A DNA stretch of 64,000 nt from Fictibacillus arsenicus (GTDB lineage: Bacteria > Bacillota > Bacilli > Bacillales > Fictibacillaceae). The translations under genes and the position numbers were made by a program. Shown piece after piece: positions 17,259 through 26,765 of the stretch (position 1 is its first letter; the number at the start of each line of letters is the position of its first letter). Location: contig NZ_MQMF01000004.1 in NCBI RefSeq assembly GCF_001999465.1, positions 124,001 through 188,000 of the forward strand, in the 5' to 3' direction. The notes below the pieces were generated by a model. It was given only the letters and a program-made list of their open reading frames with translations. It did not search any database and was not told the DNA's origin.

Positions 17259-17772
17259 TCAGATTACCTCCTCTCTCTTCAAGTTTTTCTCTAAGTGCTT
17301 TCAGCGCTTTGTTCAGCCAAGTCTTAACTGTCCCTTCTGGGCACTGCATGGTTCCAGCGATATCTTTAATCTTCAAGTCATGAAAGTATTTTAACGTCAG
17401 TATTTCACGTGAAAGTTCGTCCAGTCCAAGCATCGCATCCCGAAGTTCCATCTCTGAATGATTCTCTGTCACCCCAATGGATTTCAGCACCTCTTCATTA
17501 ATAACGACTCGCTTTTGCTTTTTAAGATGATCATTGCAATAGTTGATCATGATTCGAATCAGCCAAGTTTTAAAATAAGAAGCCTCTTTTAATTTCCTGA
17601 TTCCTTTATAAGCACGGTAGGTTACTTCCTGTATCGCTTCTAACGCTTCCTCCTCATTCCGTAAAAAGGAGAGCGCTGTTTTATATAAATCCACTTTGTA
17701 TATTTGAATGAGCTGTAAAAAAGCATCATCGTTCCCTTTAATCGCCTTTTTCACTAATTGTTCTGTCTCCAA
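17251..17772 (-). CDS. ECF-type RNA polymerase sigma factor
   Basis: This 173-residue sigma-70 family protein has region 2 (about 10-80, including LRNEEEALEAIQEVTYRAYK, the -10 recognition helix) and region 4 (about 115-165, with LKIKDIAGTMQCPEGTVKTW as the -35 HTH). The start is TTG 17772, seven nt after AGGAGG. It is co-transcribed with the DUF4179 anti-sigma gene. Its regulon cannot be told from this window, and I do not see a clear ECF-type promoter in its own upstream region. Confidence 0.9.
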   Translation of the reverse strand: METEQLVKKAIKGNDDAFLQLIQIYKVDLYKTALSFLRNEEEALEAIQEVTYRAYKGIRKLKEASYFKTWLIRIMINYCNDHLKKQKRVVINEEVLKSIGVTENHSEMELRDAMLGLDELSREILTLKYFHDLKIKDIAGTMQCPEGTVKTWLNKALKALREKLEERGGNLNV

Positions 17773-17838
17773 CTTCTCGCCTCCTAACCCCTTACCTATA
17801 TATTAGACCCTGGAATGTGGAAAAAGTTTTACAGAAAT

Positions 17839-17867
17839 AAAAAAATCCTTTTAAAAAGGATTTTTTT
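17839..17867. terminator. Terminator of the HD-domain gene
   Basis: The stem AAAAATCCTTTT / AAAAGGATTTTT has A and T runs on both sides, just after the stop of the minus-strand HD gene. Confidence 0.8.
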
Positions 17868-17889
17868 ACATTTTTATGGAGTTGACGCA

Positions 17890-19485
17890 CTAGATTTCAC
17901 TAGAAACAGTTTCATTTTCAAATTTATCTCTTATATATTCTTTTTGCCTATCAATATCATCTTCTTTAATTCCATAGATTCTCCAAACTCTTAATCCTTG
18001 ATTTAAAGATTCTATAATTTGAGTTGCCTTAGCTAATTCTTTGTAGGAGGTTACATAAAATCTCCCTTTTGATTTTTCAAGTAATTTTGCTCCATTGTTA
18101 ACATCTTTTAAGGGAAACCTATTGCTTTTAAATAAGTATATATCTTTAAACTCTTTCTTCATATTTGGATAGATTTCATCTAGTATTTTAGAGAGTTCAG
18201 TGGTAGAGTTTGCATCTGAAATAAATTCATCTTTCTCAAAGACTCTTTTCCATAACTTTCTTCCTCTTAATCTCACAAGAGCATTGAACTTTTTATTATG
18301 ACCATCTTCCTTTGAAGATTGATAAAAAGCAATTAATTTTTCTAAAAATGATTCATCTGTATTACTTAAATATATGGATTCAAATTCACTTGCTAAACTT
18401 TCTTTATTATCAAAATTAATATCCGCCCATTGTTTGACACTAATATTATTATCCTTGCAAATAAAATCTATTTTAGCCTTACATGCTTCATTAGTTTTAT
18501 GACCATATACTTGTACATATAATTCGTATCTTGCTTGTAAAAAATTTTCTACTGCGTGAAGACCACTGTTTTTCAGACCAAGCCTGACTTCTTGTTTATT
18601 ATCTACAAAAGCCATAAGAGTCTTTAAAACTCTTTCCTCACTATAATTTCCGTAAGGCACCCCAATGAAATAACTATCTCTTTTTAAATAATCCATTCTA
18701 TCACAATCAATTGGTCCACTTGCCACAAGATCGTTTAATAGTGGAAGTAAATTATAATCGATACCATTAATATTTAATGTTAATGAACCAAGTGCTAATT
18801 CTGGTTTTAAAATCGTGAGTACATTTTTAATATTTTCTTTTTCAAACAAGTTTCTGTTTAATATTTTAAATGCAAAATACGAAGAAATATGCTCGTGTTC
18901 AACTCGAACATTAGCATTCCCTTTTTCTTTTTTTTCCTTATATTTAAGTATCATCGTATTAATAGCTTCATAAATTTCTATATTTTTTTTCAAATCAACA
19001 TCGCTTTCAAGTATTTCTAAAAACTCTTCCACTGTTGGGGCAAACGAATCAAATAAATGAGATAATGGTCCGTGTCCAATATCGTGTAATAATGCGGCTA
19101 ATCTAAGATTATAAAACGCCTTGGTAATTACATCAGAGTTTTTATCCCTTAAAGAAAAAATATCGATACCAATACCATCATGATTAGCTAGTTCATTTGG
19201 TATTTCCCTTAATTCGCATAAGTCAGATCTTTGTGCAGCAATAAAACCGTTTTCTAGTACGGATAGTAACATCTTTCCAGACAGATGCATCACACCAATT
19301 GAATGATCAAAACGGGTATGTTTTGCCGTTGGAAACACTTTATATAAGAATGAGTTTTGCCGGATAAAATGTAATCTGTTAAATAGTGGGTCTTCAATAA
19401 TCTTCATTTCTTCATTACTTAATTTTATCAATCCATGTATAGGATCATGTATGCTTCTAACTAATTTTAAATTATGAAAGTCCAT
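17890..19485 (-). CDS. SAMHD1-like HD-domain phosphohydrolase
   Basis: This 531-residue HD protein resembles dNTP triphosphohydrolases. Family signatures are SIHDPIHGLIKL (11-22), HTRFDHSIGV with His56, ALLHDIGHGPLSHLF with His134-Asp135, VEHEHIS, and IDCDRMDYLKRDS with Asp262. His56, His134, Asp135 and Asp262 would form the metal site. Such enzymes cut dNTPs to nucleoside plus tripolyphosphate. I use ATG 19485, since the upstream ATG 19494 abuts the AAGGAAGG site. The gene is clearly more AT-rich than its neighbours and is divergent from a CYTH gene, suggesting joint acquisition. The exact substrate is unknown. Confidence 0.82.
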   Translation of the reverse strand: MDFHNLKLVRSIHDPIHGLIKLSNEEMKIIEDPLFNRLHFIRQNSFLYKVFPTAKHTRFDHSIGVMHLSGKMLLSVLENGFIAAQRSDLCELREIPNELANHDGIGIDIFSLRDKNSDVITKAFYNLRLAALLHDIGHGPLSHLFDSFAPTVEEFLEILESDVDLKKNIEIYEAINTMILKYKEKKEKGNANVRVEHEHISSYFAFKILNRNLFEKENIKNVLTILKPELALGSLTLNINGIDYNLLPLLNDLVASGPIDCDRMDYLKRDSYFIGVPYGNYSEERVLKTLMAFVDNKQEVRLGLKNSGLHAVENFLQARYELYVQVYGHKTNEACKAKIDFICKDNNISVKQWADINFDNKESLASEFESIYLSNTDESFLEKLIAFYQSSKEDGHNKKFNALVRLRGRKLWKRVFEKDEFISDANSTTELSKILDEIYPNMKKEFKDIYLFKSNRFPLKDVNNGAKLLEKSKGRFYVTSYKELAKATQIIESLNQGLRVWRIYGIKEDDIDRQKEYIRDKFENETVSSEI

Positions 19486-19616
19486 AATATACATCCTTCC
19501 TTTTTTATTTATTTATTATAACATTATTTTACAAATAATTTAAATTTTACATATTTACTATGAATTCTACAAATAAGTAGTAAAATATAAAAATAATATA
19601 TGAAAGGGATGATATT

Positions 19617-20228
19617 ATGTCAGTTCCTACCAAAGAAAATGAATTAAAATTGTTAATTGATGAAGAAGCATATAGCAAATTATTAAAACACATACCTTTG
19701 AAACAACAATATGATCAAATAAATTATTATTTTGATACTCCCACTCACACATTAAATGCAAGTAATATAACTCTTAGAATCAGGAATCAAGATAACAAAT
19801 TCTTATTATGTTTAAAAGTTAAAAATAAAAAAAATATGCACTCTAATTTTCTCTCTTCACTTGAATATGAAAATGAAATCGATAAGTATGTATTTGAAGA
19901 GGTTATTAAAAGTCCATTTAAGTTGTCAGATGTGATTCCTTCAGAAGCCTATAATATAATCTCAAAAATAATTAATTTCAGGGAATTGAAATATATTGGG
20001 AATATCCATAATAGCCGGAGCCAATTATCTTTATTCAATGAATTTCTTTTTGAGCTAGATAAAACAAATTTTCCTAATAATAAAGTATGTTATGAATTAG
20101 AGGTAGAGGGATTATCTACTGAAGACGACAGTGACAAAATTGTCGATTATTTAAATAAAATTAATATAAAATACAGTATTAATAAAGCAAGTAAGTATAG
20201 TAGATTTATTAAATCAATATGCTATTAA
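19617..20228 (+). CDS. CYTH-domain (triphosphate tunnel metalloenzyme) protein
   Basis: This 203-residue CYTH protein has the hallmark ExExK as ENELK (residues 7-11), YYFDTP, LRIR, CLKVK, EYENE, ELEVEG and a C-terminal KYSRF lysine/arginine pair. The full set of tunnel residues suggests activity on triphosphate compounds such as tripolyphosphate, thiamine triphosphate or nucleotides; B. subtilis YjbK is a relative. The start has AAAGGGATG upstream. It is divergent from the HD phosphohydrolase with a 131-nt AT-rich spacer and has the same low GC. A functional link through tripolyphosphate is inference. Confidence 0.82.
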   Translation: MSVPTKENELKLLIDEEAYSKLLKHIPLKQQYDQINYYFDTPTHTLNASNITLRIRNQDNKFLLCLKVKNKKNMHSNFLSSLEYENEIDKYVFEEVIKSPFKLSDVIPSEAYNIISKIINFRELKYIGNIHNSRSQLSLFNEFLFELDKTNFPNNKVCYELEVEGLSTEDDSDKIVDYLNKINIKYSINKASKYSRFIKSICY

Positions 20229-20237
20229 ACATTCATA

Positions 20238-20278
20238 GGCTGCTCTAAGGTGGAAAAACCTTCAGGACAGCCCTTTTT
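20238..20278. terminator. Terminator after the CYTH gene
   Basis: The arms AGGCTG and CAGCCC, with an inner AAGGT/ACCTT stem, are followed by five T. It also faces the end of the minus-strand transpeptidase gene. Confidence 0.7.
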
Positions 20279-20292
20279 AAATACTTGTTTAA

Positions 20293-21039
20293 TTAAAACA
20301 TCCCCAACGCCTTCTTTGTCGCTGGTCCTACAATTCCATCTACTTTTAGTTTTTTAGCTTTCTGAAACTTACGTACAGCTGCGTCTGTATTATTTCCAAA
20401 GATCCCATCGATTCCTTTTGTGCTATACCCTAAGTTAGTCAGTCTGCGCTGCAGCTCCATGACTTCAGCTCCGCGGCTGCCTTTTTTCAGGTTTACGATC
20501 GAGAAAACTGGTACTGTTGAGCCGTTTGTTATTTTATAACCATTCGCTGCTGCTATTGCTGGGAATGTCTTGCTTGAAGTGGTAATGACGACAGGTGTGT
20601 TCACAGGAATTCGTGCATAAAGCCATTGCACATCGTTGTTGTACATGCGGACGCACCCTGCACTTACATATTTTCCAATGGCATCTGCGTTATTGTTCCC
20701 ATGAATCGCATACGTTGTTCCCCAAGTTCCTCTTGCATTTAAACCAAGCCATCTGTTGCCAAGAGGATTCCGAGGATCTCCACCTGGTATATTACCGGTA
20801 TAATAAGGTCTGTTTGTAATCTTGTTTACAATTTTAAATTTGCCTTCTGGTGTGTACGATGGCAGCTTACCCGTTGCCACTTTGAAGACTTTTGATAATT
20901 TATTATTCTCGAAATATGCCAGCTGGTTGGTGGATTTATTTATTACGATAAAAGACGAAGCTGCTGCTTTTGCCGGCTGCACTAAAAAGAACATAAAACA
21001 AAACATGAGTAACCCGATGACTAATTTTTTCGTTTTCAT
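20293..21039 (-). CDS. L,D-transpeptidase with peptidoglycan-binding domain
   Basis: This 248-residue secreted enzyme has a signal peptide (about 1-27), then a YkuD catalytic domain (about 28-155) with IHGNN (His113) and SAGCVRM (nucleophile Cys129). The C-terminal PG_binding_1 domain (about 181-248) contains LQRRLTNLGYSTKGIDGIFG. It forms 3-3 crosslinks or modifies peptidoglycan, possibly in the spore. The domain order is the reverse of some LysM-YkuD proteins but is common in Bacillaceae. Its gene stands alone. Confidence 0.92.
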   Translation of the reverse strand: MKTKKLVIGLLMFCFMFFLVQPAKAAASSFIVINKSTNQLAYFENNKLSKVFKVATGKLPSYTPEGKFKIVNKITNRPYYTGNIPGGDPRNPLGNRWLGLNARGTWGTTYAIHGNNNADAIGKYVSAGCVRMYNNDVQWLYARIPVNTPVVITTSSKTFPAIAAANGYKITNGSTVPVFSIVNLKKGSRGAEVMELQRRLTNLGYSTKGIDGIFGNNTDAAVRKFQKAKKLKVDGIVGPATKKALGMF

Positions 21040-21220
21040 TCCTTCTCTCCTATTCTTTTTTGAAATAACAAATCCTCATATTCTATGCGAGGGAATAGGA
21101 GCTGCATTACTATTTTGCTAAAAAATTTAATCAAAAAATCATGAATATTAGGGTTGTACCATGAATAGACTGGTAGGTTATATTTAACTTAATAATTATG
21201 ATCTGAAGGACTGAGTAAAG

Positions 21221-21754
21221 ATGAGGAAAATTATCCTGAAAAACAACATAGAAGTGACCGTAAGAAGAGCAACTAAAGATGACGCCCAAAACATGATCGA
21301 CTTTTACAATGTGGTTGGCGGTGAAACAGATTTCCTATCCTTTGGAGCAAACGAATTTAAGCGTGATCTTCGAGAATATGAGGAATACATCACAGCAACC
21401 TCTAATGAACAAAATTCAATCATGCTGCTGGCACTGATTGATTAAGAGATTATCAGCATCGCAACCATTAATTCCTCACAAAAAGAACGAACCAAACATG
21501 TTGGGACACTAGGAATCGTCGTCTCTAAAAAGTACACCGGCTTAGGATTAGGAAAGGTATTAATGAAAGATCTAATAGAATGGGCTAAACAAAACGGCTT
21601 GACCAAAAAGATCAGCCTCGTTACCAATGAAACGAATACAGTTGCTATTGAGCTTTATAAGAAGTTGGGATTTGAAGTGGAAGGTTTGTTGAAGAAAGAT
21701 AATTTTATTAATGGAAATTATAATAACTCTATTATTATGGGACTGCTGTTATAG
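21221..21754 (+). pseudogene. GNAT acetyltransferase interrupted by an in-frame TAA
   Basis: A single frame from ATG 21221 to 21754 encodes a GNAT N-acetyltransferase of about 177 residues, but it contains TAA at 21443-21445, after codon 74. Before the stop is VRRATKDDAQNMIDFYNVV; after it come the acetyl-CoA motif VVSKKYTGLGLGKVLM and TVAIELYKKLGFEVEG. Both parts are well conserved and in the same frame, so one base change explains the break. It may be recent decay, sequencing error or, less likely, read-through. The T-box of brnQ follows. Confidence 0.8.
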
Positions 21755-21845
21755 CTTTTCTATTGAAATACTTTTCGATCAATTCTGAAATTATTATTGA
21801 CTTCTTTATTTTAAGATGCTAAATTTACTATTAATATTAAAATCA

Positions 21846-22098
21846 ATGACGAGAAAGAGTAAGATATGATCCTGTTCCCCAGAGAAATCGGTGCTTGGTG
21901 AAAGCCGATGTACAGACCTTATCCGAAAATCATCTCTGAGATGCAAAGCTGATAATGTAAGCTTTGACGGGTCGTCCGCCGTTACAATGGAACACGTATA
22001 ATCGTACGTTGACTGAGTGCCGCAAGCTTTTATTAGCTGCGGAATTAGGGTGGTAACGCGAGCTATAACTCGTCCCTGTTTTAGGGACGGGTTTTTTT
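21846..22098 (+). ncRNA. T-box leader, isoleucine-specific, upstream of brnQ
   Basis: A canonical T-box riboswitch is present. The T-box sequence AGGGTGGTAACGCG lies at 22047-22060. The following terminator has arms CGTCCCT (22071-22077) and AGGGACG (22083-22089), then seven T. Stem I contains AGAGAAATCGG and GGTGAAAGCCG elements. The specifier region GAAAATCATCTCTGAG places codon ATC (Ile) at 21929-21931. Uncharged tRNA(Ile) would stabilise the antiterminator and switch on the BrnQ transporter. The codon call is by alignment with the common GAA-NNN-A-TCTCTGAG pattern. Confidence 0.9.
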
Positions 22099-22130
22099 AT
22101 GTTCAAAAACAATAAAAGGAGAGATTACTT

Positions 22131-23465
22131 ATGAGAAAGATGGACACCGTTTTTATTGGACTAATGTTATTTTCAATGTTTTTTGGAGCAGGAAATTTAA
22201 TCTTCCCTCCATTTTTAGGAGCAGAAGCTGGATCATCTTACTGGCTTGCTATGGCAGGATTTATCGTTACAGGAGTTGGACTTCCTTTTGCCGTATTATT
22301 TGCTGTTTCACTAGTAAAAGGAGGAGTTCAGACCATTGGCAACCGCGTTCATCCAGTGTTCAGCACAGTCTTCATGGTAGTCATCTATTTAAGTATCGGA
22401 CCGTTCCTTGCCATCCCAAGAAACGCAAACGTTGCTTATGAGATGGGTGTTAAACCATTCTTGAGCAGTAATTCCAACGCAGTACTTATTCTCTTTTTAT
22501 TCACGGCTGTCTTTTTCGCACTTGTCTATGCAGTCAGCCTAAATCCATCAAAGATGGAGAAATATATGGGACGCTGGATCACGCCAGTCTTGCTCTTAGC
22601 GATGGTTGTGCTATGTACAGTAGGATTTGTTAAGTTGGATGCTCCACTTCAGTCCCCAACTGCTAACTATCAATCAGGAGCTTTTTCAACAGGATTTATT
22701 GAGGGATATAACACAATGGACGCACTTGCTGCACTTGCTTTTGGAATTGTTATTCTTACAGCAATTCAACAAAGAGGCGTTCAAGATCGAAAGCAATTAA
22801 CAAACTATACATTAAAAGCAGGTTTGATCGCCGGAACATTACTTGCGCTGGTTTATGTTAGTTTAGGGTTAATCGGTGGAAAGATGGCAGCAGCAGGTTC
22901 CTTTGAAAATGGAACAGATATTCTTTCAGCAGCCTCCACTCTATTGTTAGGTGGAAGCGGAACAGCCTTTCTAGGTGTAATTTTTACATTAGCTTGTTTT
23001 ACTACCGTTGTTGGACTAACATCTGCGTGTGGTCAATATTTCTCAAATCTACTTCCCAAAGTTAGCTACAAAACGGTAGTCTTGCTGGTTACACTTGTAA
23101 GTTTTACACTCTCTAATCTTGGTCTGAACCAGATCCTAAAAGTGTCGGTGCCGTTTTTAGTCACAGCTTATCCATTAACAATCGTATTAATTACACTTAC
23201 GTTTTTTAACCGTTTCTTCAAAAATCCAAAAAAAGTGTATGGCAGTGCCATTCTATTTACAGGTGTATTTGCCCTGATGGATGGATTACTTGCTTTCGGT
23301 ATTGAATTAGGTCCGGTTCATGTTGTTAAAGATATCCTTCCGCTATCCTCGATGGGATTACAGTGGATCCTTCCTGCTCTTGTTGGTACTGGCGTTGGAA
23401 TGGTTATCAGCAACTTCAGCAAAAAACCTTCAACACTAGATTCGTTAGAAGCAAAAGCTTCGTGA
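22131..23465 (+). CDS. brnQ: Branched-chain amino acid transporter BrnQ (LIVCS family)
   Basis: This 444-residue sodium- or proton-coupled carrier has 12 predicted helices. The N-terminus has the family motif FFGAGNLIFPPFLG (about residues 18-31), and GLTSACGQYF lies in a later helix. It imports isoleucine, leucine and valine. It lies directly downstream of an Ile-type T-box, which fits induction on isoleucine starvation. The start ATG 22131 follows AAAGGAGAG. The gene ends before a strong hairpin terminator. Confidence 0.95.
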   Translation: MRKMDTVFIGLMLFSMFFGAGNLIFPPFLGAEAGSSYWLAMAGFIVTGVGLPFAVLFAVSLVKGGVQTIGNRVHPVFSTVFMVVIYLSIGPFLAIPRNANVAYEMGVKPFLSSNSNAVLILFLFTAVFFALVYAVSLNPSKMEKYMGRWITPVLLLAMVVLCTVGFVKLDAPLQSPTANYQSGAFSTGFIEGYNTMDALAALAFGIVILTAIQQRGVQDRKQLTNYTLKAGLIAGTLLALVYVSLGLIGGKMAAAGSFENGTDILSAASTLLLGGSGTAFLGVIFTLACFTTVVGLTSACGQYFSNLLPKVSYKTVVLLVTLVSFTLSNLGLNQILKVSVPFLVTAYPLTIVLITLTFFNRFFKNPKKVYGSAILFTGVFALMDGLLAFGIELGPVHVVKDILPLSSMGLQWILPALVGTGVGMVISNFSKKPSTLDSLEAKAS

Positions 23466-23503
23466 GTTGAACTAAAGTCATGATTTCCCTTGGCACAAAA
23501 AAA

Positions 23504-23534
23504 GGTACTTGCGTCTCATCACAGCGCAAGTACC
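23504..23534. terminator. Bidirectional terminator between brnQ and telA
   Basis: The perfect stem GGTACTTGCG / CGCAAGTACC has seven A on the left side (T on the minus strand), so it is best suited to end the minus-strand telA unit; it also lies after brnQ. Confidence 0.8.
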
Positions 23535-23542
23535 TTCTTTAA

Positions 23543-24718
23543 TTATTCTCCTTTAATCTCAAGCAGCTTCTGTCTCAACCCGATCTCCATCGTTGCAAGC
23601 TCTTCTTCTGCTAAACGTCGCTTCATGCGGCCTTCCTCTTGGATTCGAAGCGTTTCTTCAAGGGTTGACAGTAAGTTTTCCTGTGTTTTCTTCAACGTTT
23701 CGATATCAATTAAACCACGCTCATTCTCTTTCGCAGTTTCAATTGTATTGGTTTTAAGCATTTCTGCATTTTTTAATAACAGTTCATTTGTCGTTTTGGA
23801 AACCTGTTTTTGAGCTTCTACAGCATTACGCTGTCTGATCAGTGTGAGTGCGATCGCCACTTGGTTTTTCCATAGCGGAATAGCCGTCATGATGGACGAC
23901 TGAATTTTTTCAACAAGTGCTTGGTTCGTATTTTGGATCAAACGAATTTGCGGTGCGCTTTGTATCGTGATTTCACGGCTCAACTTCAGATCATGCACTC
24001 GTTTATCCAAGCGATCAGCAAACTGGACCATATCGTTTACTTCTTGGAACTTCATTTGATCATTTGTTTGTTCCGCCACTTTTCTCATCTCAGGAATCGT
24101 TACTTGATTCAGCTCATCAAGCTTCAACTCACCTGCCGCAATATAAACATTCAGCGCCTGGAAGTATTCCTTATTGTTCTCATACAGCTTTTCGAGCATT
24201 ACGATATCTGACATGAGGACATTCTTGCTTCCGTCCAATTTTACCGAGATGCGATCAATCTGTGCACCCGTCTTCTGATACTTGGAAAGCACTTCTTGAA
24301 CAGAACCGGAGATCTTACCAAACATGCGGCCGATTAATGTTGGTTTGTTTGACTTTAATTCTTCAGGATTCACATCTTGAAGCTTTCTCATTAAGTCGCC
24401 AATGATTTCACCGATCTGACCTGTGTCTTTCTTTTTCACATGTTCAAGCATCGTATTTGAAAATGAATGAAGCTTCGCTTGTGCGGGTGCTCCGTAAGTG
24501 ATCATAGTCTGGTGGTTTGTCGGATCGATCTGTTTAGCCAACTGATAAGCTTTTTCTTTGTTTTCTTCTGGCAGCACATCGATTAAACGGATCTGTTTAT
24601 TTTCCCCCGGCTGCAGATTAGCTTCCTTCTCTTCACCAAAAGGATTAGCCAGCAAGTCATCCATTAGATTTGCCGGTTCATCTGTATTGTTAAACAGGGG
24701 TGCATTATTTTCTTTCAT
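23543..24718 (-). CDS. TelA/YaaN-family toxic anion resistance protein
   Basis: This 391-residue helical protein is of the TelA (KlaA) family, similar to B. subtilis YaaN/YceH. Typical segments are [34 protein letters not shown] and [21 protein letters not shown]. It is rich in predicted coiled coil and cytoplasmic. The family is linked to tellurite or antimicrobial tolerance and membrane stress, but the mechanism is unclear. It overlaps the end of the XpaC-like gene by 14 nt, the same pair as xpaC-yaaN in B. subtilis. Confidence 0.88.
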   Translation of the reverse strand: MKENNAPLFNNTDEPANLMDDLLANPFGEEKEANLQPGENKQIRLIDVLPEENKEKAYQLAKQIDPTNHQTMITYGAPAQAKLHSFSNTMLEHVKKKDTGQIGEIIGDLMRKLQDVNPEELKSNKPTLIGRMFGKISGSVQEVLSKYQKTGAQIDRISVKLDGSKNVLMSDIVMLEKLYENNKEYFQALNVYIAAGELKLDELNQVTIPEMRKVAEQTNDQMKFQEVNDMVQFADRLDKRVHDLKLSREITIQSAPQIRLIQNTNQALVEKIQSSIMTAIPLWKNQVAIALTLIRQRNAVEAQKQVSKTTNELLLKNAEMLKTNTIETAKENERGLIDIETLKKTQENLLSTLEETLRIQEEGRMKRRLAEEELATMEIGLRQKLLEIKGE

Positions 24719-25370
24719 TTATATCTCCTGCCTTTTTAATAGATTGTGATTCTTTCAAAGATCTGATCGAATACTTCGCCACATCGATCTCATAATGAAG
24801 GTCATCTATATCATTTGACAAAACCTGGTATAAATCCTTTTCGATGTATTCTTTTAACTCATCAAGCGTTCGTTTTGTTTCCACTAAAGACTTTGTGAGT
24901 TCTTTCGTTTTTCTTGGCTGTGCTGTTAAAAACATATATTTCTCCGTAAGTTCGACAGCTGAATCCAAATGGGAAAAGTAAAATTGCTCAGCCTGGTAAA
25001 AACGTCTTGGCTCTTTCTGGGTTAAGCTTTGGATTTTCCGCACCACTCGTACCAAGTCCGCTCTTTGCTTTAACGTAGGCAGATCTCGGACAGAGAGCAG
25101 TGCCTTTTGCAAGCGATGAATCTTCGGTTTTGCTTCGTCTAAATTTCTTCTGATGTATTTATATTCTTGTCTTGATAGTTGATGGCTGCTAAGAAATCGC
25201 TGCTTTTGCAGAAGTCCTGTTGCAGTATATGCAGCAGCCCCGCCCGCAACGGCGATTCCAGATGACATGAGATACGTCTGGTCATACGCAATAATACTCG
25301 CCAGCCACACTCCAATAGAAGATGGGATAGCAACAAACATTCGGATAAAAAAGGCTAAAAATCCGTTCAT
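24705..25370 (-). CDS. XpaC-like membrane protein
   Basis: This 221-residue protein has two N-terminal membrane helices (about 5-25 and 32-50) and a long helical cytoplasmic tail. It matches the XpaC family, once described through 5-bromo-4-chloroindolyl phosphate hydrolysis. It is always found beside a TelA/YaaN gene, as here with a 14-nt overlap. The pair likely forms one membrane-associated stress complex; the biochemical role is unknown. Confidence 0.82.
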   Translation of the reverse strand: MNGFLAFFIRMFVAIPSSIGVWLASIIAYDQTYLMSSGIAVAGGAAAYTATGLLQKQRFLSSHQLSRQEYKYIRRNLDEAKPKIHRLQKALLSVRDLPTLKQRADLVRVVRKIQSLTQKEPRRFYQAEQFYFSHLDSAVELTEKYMFLTAQPRKTKELTKSLVETKRTLDELKEYIEKDLYQVLSNDIDDLHYEIDVAKYSIRSLKESQSIKKAGDINERK

Positions 25371-25552
25371 TGTAATCGACTCCTGACATAAACTCTTACT
25401 TATTCATACGAATGTACAAGTTTCAGAGTTTCGTTTTCCAATAAAAAAGTTTACTTATTATATGTTTCTAGTATTACCTTATCGAAACCTTCCTAAAATA
25501 ACCATGGCTTCAGGAAGTAATCTGTTCTAAGACTTAAGGCGTATTTTATAAA

Positions 25553-25585
25553 AAAACTCACCCTGTAAAAAAGATGGTGAGTTTT
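25553..25585. terminator. Terminator of the WGR gene
   Basis: The stem AAAACTCACC / GGTGAGTTTT has A and T runs on both sides; on the minus strand it ends the WGR gene. Confidence 0.8.
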
Positions 25586-25603
25586 GATTTTTATGTAATT
25601 AAG

Positions 25604-26395
25604 TTAGTATTCCAGCGGGTTTTCTCCAAAAGCTTCCCATAAAAGCGGAAACTTTTTTCTAAGACCCTCATCATCATCTTCATCCCAGTCAAATTCGATC
25701 TCTGGCTGAATATATGAATGGTTCGTTAACTTTTCGTACAAATCATGATAATCTTCATCATCCTGACCCGTCTTTTCTTCAAACGCTTCACACGCCACAG
25801 ACAATAATTCTTCAAGCTGCGGCATTTCATCTTGCTCTTCTACTAGTTTTAAATAAGGCAAAAGAGTCTCAGGATCTTTTATAGCAGCCTCATAAGGCTC
25901 TTTTCCGAGATATAACAGAAATGCTCTGAAATAATCAAAACAATCATCAGAACAGCCGCCCATAATGATGTATGCTGCAGCCCAGAGGTCTGATGTGTAT
26001 GACTTTGAATAATATTTATTTAATATGAAATCAAATGTAACTATATCTTTTACTGGTCTTTTTGAAAGCTGTGTCATAAGCCATTCCATCTGCTCTTCAG
26101 CATCGTCGCCTTTTTCTTTACATTTATCGATCAGTTCCCAAAATAGCGTTTCTGTCATGGTTGTATCTTTTAAAATAAGATTTGTTGATTCTGCAGGTAA
26201 ATAGCCCTTCTTTATCTTTGAGCGGATGAGCTTGTCTATTTCTTTACGGCATTCATCTTCGGATTCAAACGTTTTTGTTTTTATCGCTCCAACCGTTCCT
26301 ACTTTTCCATAGATAACAATAAAAGAATTTCCTGTTTGGCTGATTTTCCAAAATTTATTTGAAGTATCATCTTGATAAAAAAGTAAAGTTTCCAT
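25604..26395 (-). CDS. WGR-domain protein with DUF4240
   Basis: This 263-residue protein has a WGR domain at about residues 1-75, where FWKISQTGNSFIVIYGKVGT replaces the usual WGR core with YGK. From about residue 78 a DUF4240 segment follows (MTETLFWELIDKCKEKGDD onward), ending in an acidic stretch WDEDDDEG. WGR domains bind nucleic acid ends in PARPs; the combination with DUF4240 is common in Bacillaceae but of unknown function. It is a single gene with its own terminator. Confidence 0.8.
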   Translation of the reverse strand: METLLFYQDDTSNKFWKISQTGNSFIVIYGKVGTVGAIKTKTFESEDECRKEIDKLIRSKIKKGYLPAESTNLILKDTTMTETLFWELIDKCKEKGDDAEEQMEWLMTQLSKRPVKDIVTFDFILNKYYSKSYTSDLWAAAYIIMGGCSDDCFDYFRAFLLYLGKEPYEAAIKDPETLLPYLKLVEEQDEMPQLEELLSVACEAFEEKTGQDDEDYHDLYEKLTNHSYIQPEIEFDWDEDDDEGLRKKFPLLWEAFGENPLEY

Positions 26396-26640
26396 ATAGA
26401 TTTACCCCTCATCTTCCTTTTCCAACTTAACCCTGCACTTCTATGTTAATACAAAACAAAGACGCTGAATATGTATATATCACATAAACAGCGCCTTTAG
26501 CTTATACTCACAATATTCACTTAAACTTTCTTTCCTTTCTTACTAATACACAATGCTAGTTATTTATCCCATAACTAGACTTCAATTAATTGTCCGTTCA
26601 ATCAATTGCCTTGCATTAGATCAATATTTTTCCTTCACTC

Positions 26641-26765
26641 TGGTAATTTCCCACATGCCCACAAGCTGCGAAAATAGTTTTCACCGGCTATTTTCATCTG
26701 CAACATGATCTTAGCATGCTTCGCTCACATACGTCATTGGAATCATCCTCTTTCCGTAATGTGTA
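26641..26765. repeat. Structured non-coding repeat, copy 1
   Basis: This is the first of two tandem copies with about 125-bp spacing in a gene-free region of about 750 bp (26396-27147). It contains the hairpin GAAAATAG / CTATTTTC (26670-26677 and 26688-26695) around TTTTCACCGG, and the conserved block CGTCATTGGAATCA (26732-26745). No open frame of note spans it. The rest of the region holds a weak hairpin at 26458-26498 and nothing else I recognise before 26890. Confidence 0.65.

Noticed and set aside
21221-21754. Stop-codon read-through or recoding as the function of the internal TAA
   Set aside because: No context signal for recoding is visible, and TAA is the strongest stop in bacilli; loss of function or error is simpler.
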